NCBI GenBank assembly: GCA_018829985.1
Contig: JAHJSU010000023.1
Coordinates: forward strand, 1-33,676
Direction of reading: 5' to 3'
Length of the DNA stretch: 33,676 bases
Source: Elusimicrobiota bacterium
GTDB taxonomy: Bacteria; Elusimicrobiota; Elusimicrobia; Elusimicrobiales; UBA9959
The first letter of the stretch is position 1. Each line of letters begins with the position of its first letter. The translations under genes and the position numbers were made by a program. Shown here one piece after another: positions 26,729 through 33,676 of this stretch. Under the pieces are notes generated by a model, which saw nothing but the letters and a program-made list of their open reading frames with translations, made no database searches and was not told the DNA's origin.

Positions 26729-27256
26729 ATGCTGCAAGGCCGCTGGGAAGAGGAGATACAATATGCGGTTCTGAATAATTATTTTGTCGAGGTGGAAAAA
26801 ATCCCCCGGAATAAAATCCATCGCGAGTTTTCAATTGAAACAAGAGAATTAGACCAGGGCAGGATAAAGGTGAAAATTTCCGCCGATTTTATCATAGACC
26901 GCGGGAACTATTATGAGCTGATAGAGTGTACGGGTTGGAATCATCCTGCTTTTAACATCGGCCCTGCGCTGGGGCAGGCCCTGGTTTACGGACAGCTGAT
27001 GGAAATGAATAAAAATTATCCGGCCGGCACGGAAAAACCCGTAAAACTGGGGCTATGCTTTGTTGATGAATTTAAAAGCGAATATGGCCGGTGGACGAAT
27101 GCGCAGGATGAATTATTGGCCGCTTTGGCAAAATCAACCGAACAAGAGCTCAGGGTCTATTTGGTAAAACCCAGGGAGGCGGAATTTGCCGAGGAAAAAT
27201 ACTGGTTTGAGAGCGCGAATTATTGTGTGGACCCGCAAGTGAAAGTTTTTAAATAA
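26729..27256 (+). CDS. Uncharacterised protein, possibly PD-(D/E)XK-like fold
   Basis: SD tcggagga; ISADFIIDRGNYYELIECTGWNHPAFNIGPALGQALVYGQLMEM; family call is inference. Confidence 0.55.
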   Translation: MLQGRWEEEIQYAVLNNYFVEVEKIPRNKIHREFSIETRELDQGRIKVKISADFIIDRGNYYELIECTGWNHPAFNIGPALGQALVYGQLMEMNKNYPAGTEKPVKLGLCFVDEFKSEYGRWTNAQDELLAALAKSTEQELRVYLVKPREAEFAEEKYWFESANYCVDPQVKVFK

Positions 27257-27292
27257 GCCGCCTGGCCCGGGATGTTTGGCGCAAAACAGCAC

Positions 27293-27348
27293 GGCGCCGT
27301 GCCCGCCGGGTTGTATTGGCGGGGGTCCGCCGGTATGTATGGCGGAAA
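27293..27348. repeat. CCGCC/GGCGG hairpin repeat, copy A
   Basis: ggcgccgtgcccgccgggttgtattggcgggggtccgccggtatgtatggcggaaa; near-identical to 31367-31423. Confidence 0.9.
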
Positions 27349-27378
27349 TTGTGCTTCGCACCCGCGATAACAGGCTTT

Positions 27379-27774
27379 ATGTCTCCTGCAACCGGAAAAA
27401 ACCTCATTCTCTCCGCGGCGCTGGCCTTTGCGGCCCTCGGCATTTTGCGCTATTATCTGAATTCGATGGACGCGGCCGAGGTTGTCCGCAGGCTTGCCGG
27501 CATGCGCACGGCCGTGGCGCTTTTCCGGCTTTCAAAGGGTTCCGCGCCCGTGAATTTTTACGACGTCGTCACAAGCGGCAGCCTCGAGGCGCCGCTGAAA
27601 CTGAAACTTAAATGGCACGGAGCCTCGTCAAAAGTCAGGCCCGCCCCGGTCCTTCAGACTACTGACACCGGCGGCTGGGGCTATGTCAACGACCCCAAAA
27701 GCCGGGATTTCGGAACCGTTTTCATTGATTGCGCCCACAGGGACGAAAAAGGCCGCTGGTGGAGCGAGTTCTAA
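27379..27774 (+). CDS. Pilin/pseudopilin-like membrane-anchored protein
   Basis: N-terminal hydrophobic helix; GGWGYVNDPKSRDFGTVFIDCAHRDEKGRWWSEF resembles pseudopilin C-termini. Confidence 0.5.
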   Translation: MSPATGKNLILSAALAFAALGILRYYLNSMDAAEVVRRLAGMRTAVALFRLSKGSAPVNFYDVVTSGSLEAPLKLKLKWHGASSKVRPAPVLQTTDTGGWGYVNDPKSRDFGTVFIDCAHRDEKGRWWSEF

Positions 27775-27804
27775 CCCGTCCGCCTAAGGCGGACGGGAGT
27801 TTTG
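27775..27804 (+). terminator. Intrinsic terminator-like hairpin
   Basis: CCCGTCCGCC-taa-GGCGGACGGG followed by agttttg. Confidence 0.6.
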
Positions 27805-27878
27805 AGTTATGAATTATGAGTTACGAGTCAAAGAAAACTTTCCGCCAAACAACCGGCGGGAGAACTTGGATATAATCC

Positions 27879-28151
27879 GTGTGATTCAGACAGTAGTGGA
27901 AGTCCATAAAGGGAAGTATCGGCCGTTTGATGAGCATAGCTCTTGTTACGGCACTGCCATAGGCTTGTAAAAATAATATGAAACCACAGGCAAACACAGA
28001 TGAACACAGCTACAATAGTTGCAATATAAAGGATTTGTAATTTAACTGTGTTTACCTGTGTTCATCTGTGGTTTGATTTGGCCGTCTGAAGGCCATAGGC
28101 CCTGATACGGCGCCTACGCAAGTATTGACATTTTTACTGTCTGAATCACAG
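27879..28151. mobile_element. MITE-like element 2, TIR family shared with element 1
   Basis: TGTGATTCAGACAGTA (27880-27895) and TACTGTCTGAATCACA (28135-28150) exact inverse; same ATTCAGACAGTA core as element 1; no TSD visible. Confidence 0.75.
27981..28074. repeat. Word palindrome (AACCACAGATGAACACAG type) inside MITE-like element 2
   Basis: aaaccacaggcaaacacagatgaacacag (27981-28009) versus ctgtgtttacctgtgttcatctgtggttt (28046-28074). Confidence 0.85.
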
Positions 28152-28166
28152 AAAATAATTAAAAAC

Positions 28167-29630
28167 ATGAAAGTCACAAGAAGCGCAAAAAAAATATTCT
28201 CGATATTTTTAACCGGCTTTTGTTTTTCAATTGCCAACGCGAAACCTGTCTCTATAGATAACGCTCAAAAAGCGGCTCAAACCCAAATATCCCGTAAAAA
28301 AAATAAAACGTTAAAATCCCCACGGGGAAAATCAAACGCTTTACATGCGAACTATTCCATAAAGCGGGCAAAAGAATTAATTGATAAGGATACCAGGCGG
28401 ATTTTGGCGTATGTATTGGATTTAGACCCCAAAGGCTATGCGGTAATTTCTCCCGACACGGACATTACTCCCGTTATCGCTTACTCTTTTAACAGCAATT
28501 TTGTGATGGAAGATTCGCCAAATAATATTTTGCTTCATATGGTCAGTTGGGATATGCAAAATCGCCTTAAAGCCGTTCCTCTTACTTCCGAGGACGTGAA
28601 AGATAAAAACAATGCGTTATGGGATAAATATCTGGAGGGAAAGAATTTTCTGCCGGCCGGAGCGGCAGTACTGGCGATTTATGGTCCGCTAATATCCACC
28701 ACGTGGGAACAGTCTGCTCCGTATAATAATAATTGTCCGATAGACCCGGATACAAGTTTAAGAAGCGTTACGGGCTGCGCAGCGACTTCAATGGCCCAGA
28801 TAGTGAATTATTTCCAATATCCAGGCGCCGTTACCTTTACCGCGGAAGACAATTATACCACCGATACAAGAGGCATAGATCTTAGCGCTCCGACGGCGAA
28901 TTTTTCAAACATGAGTTATCCGGTTGCCACGGATACCGGCAAAGCGGAATTGTCTTATGCCTGCGGAGTGGCGGCCAAAATGGATTATACCAGCAGTGAA
29001 TCGGGGACGTATCACATTTATTCAGCGGTCGCATTCAAGAAAAAATTCGGCTACTTTTCGGCGGATTATAAACCCTCGGGCGTTCCCGATTTTTATCCAA
29101 CGCTTCAAATAAACATGAAAAACGGACAACCCGCTCAACTTGGCATTTCGGGCGCTTCCGGCGGTCATTCGATAGTTTGCGACGGTTATGATTCTTCCGC
29201 GGGAGAGTATCATTTAAATTTTGGCTGGAACGGCGCTTCGGATGCGTGGTATATTCTTCCCGATGGGTTGGTTGGATTCAATGTTGTACTCGACGCCGTT
29301 CTCAATATTAAGCCATACGGCGACGGCGGCGTGAAATTAAAAGGACTCAAAGCCTATCCGAATCCTTGTTATTTTAATTCCTCTTATCTTACCATTGCCG
29401 GCATACCCGCCGGCGCCACGGCGCCGAAAGTATATATCTACAATGTGGCGGGGGAATTGGTTAAAACGTTGAAAGAGATTTTAGATATTCCCGGAATTGT
29501 TCCCGGAAACACCGCTTACTGGGACGGGAAGAACGAGAATAACGAGAAAGTTGCGAGCGGGCTTTATATTTACCTGGTTAAAACCGGAAATTACGGCAAG
29601 GGAAGCGGCAAGGTTTATGTTTTTTGGTAA
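28167..29630 (+). CDS. C10 (streptopain) family cysteine peptidase with C-terminal FlgD/T9SS-like Ig domain
   Basis: TTWEQSAPYNNNCPIDPDTSLRSVTGCAATSMAQIVNYFQYP (Cys), ASGGHSIVCDGYD (His), C-terminal LKAYPNPCYFNSSYLTIAGIPAGATAPKVYIYNVAGELVKTL...WDGKNENNEKVASGLYIYLVKTG. Confidence 0.9.
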   Translation: MKVTRSAKKIFSIFLTGFCFSIANAKPVSIDNAQKAAQTQISRKKNKTLKSPRGKSNALHANYSIKRAKELIDKDTRRILAYVLDLDPKGYAVISPDTDITPVIAYSFNSNFVMEDSPNNILLHMVSWDMQNRLKAVPLTSEDVKDKNNALWDKYLEGKNFLPAGAAVLAIYGPLISTTWEQSAPYNNNCPIDPDTSLRSVTGCAATSMAQIVNYFQYPGAVTFTAEDNYTTDTRGIDLSAPTANFSNMSYPVATDTGKAELSYACGVAAKMDYTSSESGTYHIYSAVAFKKKFGYFSADYKPSGVPDFYPTLQINMKNGQPAQLGISGASGGHSIVCDGYDSSAGEYHLNFGWNGASDAWYILPDGLVGFNVVLDAVLNIKPYGDGGVKLKGLKAYPNPCYFNSSYLTIAGIPAGATAPKVYIYNVAGELVKTLKEILDIPGIVPGNTAYWDGKNENNEKVASGLYIYLVKTGNYGKGSGKVYVFW

Positions 29631-29649
29631 TCTTATAAAAAATTGCGTT

Positions 29650-31257
29650 ATGATGAAAGGCATAGATAAAATTATTCAGGCGGTTTTTGGCGGCTTATCC
29701 GTCTTGAACGGACAATTTTATCAAGTTTCCGCCCCTAAACTCGCTTCCGGGGAGTCCTTTGATGCGCCGCACCCGGCTGTTTTGCAGCCGCCTCGGAAGC
29801 GGCGCCCGGCTTTCGGGGTGGTATTAAAAATATTATTCTTGTTGTTTTCAATACTTTTACCGGCTGCGAAAACGCTTACGGCTTCCGTCGGCGCGGAAGC
29901 GGCGCCTTTCCTGAAAATAGACGCGGGAGCCAGAGCCGCCGCACTGGGCGGAGCTTTTACCGCGATAGCCGACGACGCTTCTTCCATTTTTTATAATCCG
30001 GCGGGCGCGGGTTTAATGAAAAACGCCGAATTGTTTCTTTCCCATAATCAATGGATAGAAGAATTAAACACCGAGCATATATCCTATGTTCATCCGGTTT
30101 CGGAAAAACTCGCATGCTTCGCGGGTTTTTCGACTCTTTTCAGTCCGGCGATGAACAGCTATGATTCCGGCGGCAATAAAACGGGTTCCTTTAACGCCGT
30201 GGACAGAATGTTCGGATTGGGAGCGTCTTCAACCGGAAAAAATATTATCAGGGCTTTTTTCATAAAAGTCATAACACAGGAAGCGTATGATGAAAAGGGA
30301 ATGGCTTTTGCCGGAGATTTGGGGCTTATGAAGAATGACGAAGATTCCAGGTTCGGACTGTCGATTCAAAATCTGGGAACTAAAATGAAAATGCATGACG
30401 AAGAGTTTAAACTGCCGCTGACATATAAAGCCGGCTGGGCGTATAGATTTATGCATAAATACTGGTTTGCCGGAGAAGTCGCCGGCGGAGAAGCGGTTTC
30501 CGTCGCCTTCGGAGCGGAAGGAGAATTCGATTTAAGCCGAAGCGCTAAAGGTTATATTCGCTGCGGCTATAATAGCGGACGCTCGGAAAACACGGGTTCC
30601 GGGATTTCGGCGGGGCTTGGTTTCAAAGCGCTGAAATTCGCCCTTGATTACGCGTTTTCCCCTTTTGGAGATTTTGGAAGCGTTCACAGGATTACTTTCG
30701 GTTTAAGGTTCGGGGAAAACAGAGACGGCGTCTCTGCAGTAAAATACAATTCCTCCGAATTCAGGTCAAAACCCGTTGAAACCTATCAGGAGCCGGAAAT
30801 TGAACAAAGCGCCTATGCTTCCTCCCCCAAAGCCGCTCAAACCGCTTTGGCGGCTTCGGAACCCGGAACCTATGACGCTTACATGGAATACGCGGAAGAT
30901 TATCTCAGTCAAAGAGATTATGAAAACGCTTTTATTCAATACGGTAATGCCTCGAAATCCATTTCCGTGGATGATGAAAGGCAAGTGTATATTCTGGAAA
31001 GACAGGGTTTAACGCTGATAAAGAGGAAAAACTGCAAAAGAGCCAAAAGATTTTACGCCGCCGCGATCAGGATAGCGAAAAAACTCAAGGTTGCAGACAA
31101 AAATGTGGTTAACGCTTATTCGGGACTGGCATATTGCCAGGAAAAAAGCGGCAACACGGATTGGGCCGCAACCAATTACAAAAAAGCTCTTAAATTAACC
31201 GATGACGCGAACTTAAAAACGAAAATACTAAAGCGCCTTGAAAAACTTGCGGAATAA
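29650..31257 (+). CDS. PorV/PorQ-family outer-membrane protein with C-terminal TPR region
   Basis: FLKIDAGARAAALGGAFTAIADDASSIFYNPAGAGLMKNAELFLSHNQWIEELNTEHISYVHP; TPR-like C-terminus. Start uncertain (29650, or GTG 29818). Confidence 0.85.
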   Translation: MMKGIDKIIQAVFGGLSVLNGQFYQVSAPKLASGESFDAPHPAVLQPPRKRRPAFGVVLKILFLLFSILLPAAKTLTASVGAEAAPFLKIDAGARAAALGGAFTAIADDASSIFYNPAGAGLMKNAELFLSHNQWIEELNTEHISYVHPVSEKLACFAGFSTLFSPAMNSYDSGGNKTGSFNAVDRMFGLGASSTGKNIIRAFFIKVITQEAYDEKGMAFAGDLGLMKNDEDSRFGLSIQNLGTKMKMHDEEFKLPLTYKAGWAYRFMHKYWFAGEVAGGEAVSVAFGAEGEFDLSRSAKGYIRCGYNSGRSENTGSGISAGLGFKALKFALDYAFSPFGDFGSVHRITFGLRFGENRDGVSAVKYNSSEFRSKPVETYQEPEIEQSAYASSPKAAQTALAASEPGTYDAYMEYAEDYLSQRDYENAFIQYGNASKSISVDDERQVYILERQGLTLIKRKNCKRAKRFYAAAIRIAKKLKVADKNVVNAYSGLAYCQEKSGNTDWAATNYKKALKLTDDANLKTKILKRLEKLAE

Positions 31258-31261
31258 CTAA

Positions 31262-31289
31262 CCCGGAAGTTTCAGTTGAAACTTCCGGG
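31262..31289 (+). terminator. Near-perfect palindrome after the PorV gene
   Basis: CCCGGAAGTTTCA-gt-TGAAACTTCCGGG. Confidence 0.55.
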
Positions 31290-31366
31290 AAGTATGAGGG
31301 ATGAAGTATGAAGGATGAAAGCCTGCGGGGAAAACTCCTCTTTTTCATCCCTTCCGCCAAACAACC

Positions 31367-31423
31367 GGCGCCGTGCCCGCCGAGTTGTATTGGCGGGGGT
31401 CCGCCGAAGCTGTGTGGCGGAAA
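31367..31423. repeat. CCGCC/GGCGG hairpin repeat, copy B
   Basis: ggcgccgtgcccgccgagttgtattggcgggggtccgccgaagctgtgtggcggaaa. Confidence 0.9.
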
Positions 31424-31439
31424 ACGGCCGGCGGCCGTC

Positions 31440-32501
31440 CTACTCTTCCGGTTTTACACGCGGCGTATTGAGAGAGTCTTCATAGAGGCGTTCCAGCAGA
31501 TTGGCGACGGCCGGCACCGACATATTGAAGTTTACATGGTCGTACGCCATTTTGGATATGGCATGGCAGAGCTGGGGGTTCTCGATAAGATGGATTATTG
31601 ATTGGACGTACGCGTCGGCGTTGCCGGGTTCCACCAGCAGCCCGTTGCGTTCATGCACGGTGTAATCGCTCAGGCCCCGCACGCGCGGAATGACGCAGGC
31701 CACACCCGAGGCCTGGGCCTCGACAAGGGCCATTGACAATCCGTCGCGGACGGAAGTCTTCACGAATATATGCATCATGGCCATGACTTCCGGGATGTCG
31801 TTGCGCTCCCAGAGCACGTCCACTTTGTGACTGATGCCAAGCCCCCGGGCCATCTCCCTTATTTTATCGTCCCGCAAGCCCACCACCATAAAATTGGTTT
31901 CCGGCAGCGCCGCCAGGACCGTTTTGGCCACTTTGAGAAAGAACTCCTGCTCTTTAAGCGTGTGGTCCATGCTTATCACGCCGACTTTATACGGCCTTTT
32001 CAGGAACATGGCGGGCTTGATCAGCATGGCGCTTTCCCAGCGGCCGATATTTATGGCGGGCGGCACGACAAAAGTCCTGGCCGAAGCTATGACGGCTCTG
32101 CAAAAGTCATCCTGCACCGAGGGGCACGAGGCGATAAACCTCGTGACATAGGGCTCAAAAACCTTAAGCCGCTCAAGGGTCTTGGGACCGCCCAGCTTTA
32201 TCTGGCTCATGAATATTCTTGTGCTGGCCGATACTTTCTTTAACAGCATGACATTAGCCGAAGCGCAGTCGTAGATATGGATTATATCGTAAAGCGACTC
32301 TTCAAAGAAGCCAAGCCTCGCCCTGATGTTTAAAGCTCTGACGGCGAGCTTGTATTTCTGCGCTTCGCCGTAGAGCTTCGTATCGTCGGGACACATCAGG
32401 ATGACATTATGGCCTATCTTCTGCAGCTGGACCGACATATGCAGGGCCTGATAGGCCACTATGTCCCAGTCGCGGGAATCCAGGATATTGAGAATGTTCA
32501 T
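31440..32501 (-). CDS. Glycosyltransferase family 4-like protein
   Basis: MNILNILDSRDWDIVAYQALHMSVQLQKIGHNVILMCPD...DGLSMALVEAQASGVACVIPRVRGLSDYTVHERNGLLVEPGNADAYVQSIIHLIENPQL. Confidence 0.9.
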   Translation of the reverse strand: MNILNILDSRDWDIVAYQALHMSVQLQKIGHNVILMCPDDTKLYGEAQKYKLAVRALNIRARLGFFEESLYDIIHIYDCASANVMLLKKVSASTRIFMSQIKLGGPKTLERLKVFEPYVTRFIASCPSVQDDFCRAVIASARTFVVPPAINIGRWESAMLIKPAMFLKRPYKVGVISMDHTLKEQEFFLKVAKTVLAALPETNFMVVGLRDDKIREMARGLGISHKVDVLWERNDIPEVMAMMHIFVKTSVRDGLSMALVEAQASGVACVIPRVRGLSDYTVHERNGLLVEPGNADAYVQSIIHLIENPQLCHAISKMAYDHVNFNMSVPAVANLLERLYEDSLNTPRVKPEE

Positions 32502-32510
32502 AATTACTTC

Positions 32511-32646
32511 GTAAATATTCGGTGAACCCGTTATTTGCTCCTGTAGTGGCAAAGCTTGCTTTGCCCTTTTACGCAGAGCAAGCTCTGCAACTACATATAA
32601 GGCGACAAGAACCTACGAAAGATACACGGGTTTACCGAATATTTAC
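32511..32646. mobile_element. MITE-like element 3 (136 bp, 20-bp TIRs, exact 8-bp TSD)
   Basis: GTAAATATTCGGTGAACCCG and CGGGTTTACCGAATATTTAC (19/20); ATTACTTC at 32503-32510 and 32647-32654; nested GGCAAAGCTTGCTTTGCC and GCAGAGCAAGCTCTGC. Confidence 0.9.
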
Positions 32647-32654
32647 ATTACTTC

Positions 32655-32710
32655 AGTCTAAAGTCTAGAGTCTAAAGTGTAGAGATATTAAGCTGTTTAC
32701 TTTAGACTCT
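32655..32710. repeat. Quasi-tandem word palindrome (AGTCTAAAGTCTAGAGTCTAAAGT)
   Basis: AGAGTCTAAAGT (32667-32678) and ACTTTAGACTCT (32699-32710), exact 12-bp inverse. Confidence 0.8.
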
Positions 32711-32777
32711 CCACCTGTTAGATACGGTTGAATTGTGTCGCTTCGCTCCACCCTCGACTTGTGTTATTTACTCTCCA

Positions 32778-33542
32778 CTATCTGTACAATAGTTCGCCGC
32801 GTTCAAGTTTCGCTATCTCTTTTTTAGCGTTTTCAATATAAAAAGGGTCCCGCGTCGCGCCAAGAATGCTCTTATATATTTTATAGGCTGCCGCGTGATT
32901 GCCGGCTTTTTTATTCAGGAAAGCCGCAAGCTGGCGTATCATGACGGGGCAGTCCGGCTCCTCCAGGAGCGGCGCTATAAGCTGCGCCACCTTAGCCGGA
33001 TTTTTCGCCTTGCTGTAGCCGATCGCGGCCAGTATGCGCACATATTTCCATTCCTTCGGCGTATAGATAAGCGCCCAGTTCACAAGGCTTATCGCTTCCT
33101 CCGGCCTTGACAGATTAAAGGCGAGCGAGGCGGCGGCGTAAAGCCCCGCGTTCAAAAAATAAGGATCAAGCGACAAAATATGTCTTGCGTAGCCCAGGAA
33201 TTGGGGATACCTGCCCTCGCCGAAATGTATGCCTTCGCAGCGGTGGCCCTTATGGTAATGCACGCCCGCTTTATGCCCGTGCGGTTCTTCGCCGATATCA
33301 AATTCCATTTCAAGCTCGGACGTGCCGTAATACTGCATCATCCGCACGAACCAGACATCGGCCGCCAGCCTTCTTAAGCCGAGCGAAAGCGCCAGGGCGT
33401 CTTCGGCGGCGCTGGCCCTGACTTCCTTTATAAGATTGGCCGGCGGGAACGGCGAACTGTAGCTTTTGAACGCCCAGGTGCCGGCGAAAAACAGCGCGCA
33501 GGCCCCAAGCGTAGGGAGAATCAGGTAAAGGTGTTTTCGCAT
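32778..33542 (-). CDS. Membrane-anchored TPR-like protein
   Basis: MRKHLYLILPTLGACALFFAGTWAFKSY N-terminal TM; helical repeats (SLAFNLSRPEEAISLVNWALIYTPKEW). Confidence 0.72.
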   Translation of the reverse strand: MRKHLYLILPTLGACALFFAGTWAFKSYSSPFPPANLIKEVRASAAEDALALSLGLRRLAADVWFVRMMQYYGTSELEMEFDIGEEPHGHKAGVHYHKGHRCEGIHFGEGRYPQFLGYARHILSLDPYFLNAGLYAAASLAFNLSRPEEAISLVNWALIYTPKEWKYVRILAAIGYSKAKNPAKVAQLIAPLLEEPDCPVMIRQLAAFLNKKAGNHAAAYKIYKSILGATRDPFYIENAKKEIAKLERGELLYR

Positions 33543-33557
33543 TGTATCGTTACCACT

Positions 33558-33676
33558 CAGCCACAAAGTCACAAAGGCACGAAGGCAATCAGATAAGAAA
33601 TCGTTTAATCCAGCCACAAAGTCACAAAGGCACGAAGGCAATCAGATAAGAAATCGTTTAATCCAGCCACAAAGTC
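33558..33676. repeat. 53-bp tandem repeat, at least 2.2 copies, running off window
   Basis: cagccacaaagtcacaaaggcacgaaggcaatcagataagaaatcgtttaatc starts at 33558, 33611 and 33664. Confidence 0.95.

Noticed and set aside
33543-33641. N-terminal extension MPSCLCDFVAGLNDF... of the TPR protein
   Set aside because: Encoded by the 53-bp tandem repeat; MRKHLYLILP at 33542 is a better start with a TM helix.
33558-33676. Possible CRISPR array at the right edge
   Set aside because: The 53-bp unit is conserved over its full length with no variable spacers, so it is a plain tandem repeat.

Overview
The 33.7-kb window reads as a bacterial chromosomal segment. Elusimicrobiota-like ancestry is only a guess from protein style. 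In order it carries: a Cus/Czc-type heavy-metal RND efflux operon (the RND gene is cut by the window start) with a metal-binding HMBD-YHS-HMBD protein; a Cys-less Rrf2 regulator, cysK, ThiF/MoeB-rhodanese and XdhC sulfur/cofactor cluster; a secreted HExxH protein overlapping a lipoprotein gene; AEC, AI-2E, AmpG-like MFS and CDF transporters; a ferredoxin; a four-gene sugar ABC operon; a DUF2914 protein; a DUF1538-PII-PII operon; a C10 peptidase with a PorV/PorQ-TPR protein; a GT4 glycosyltransferase; and a membrane-anchored helical-repeat protein at the right end. The most unusual content is intergenic. (a) There are three short MITE-like elements. Two have exact 8-bp target-site duplications, and all three sit 9-18 bp upstream of a start codon. 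(b) Many loci carry quasi-tandem 'word' palindromes with different sequences but the same architecture. Several share a GTAACTGYYCAGG-like terminus, and together they fill every gap of the ABC operon. (c) There is a perfect 44-bp palindrome related to a second long inverted repeat. Everything was read by eye; no searches or computations were run.
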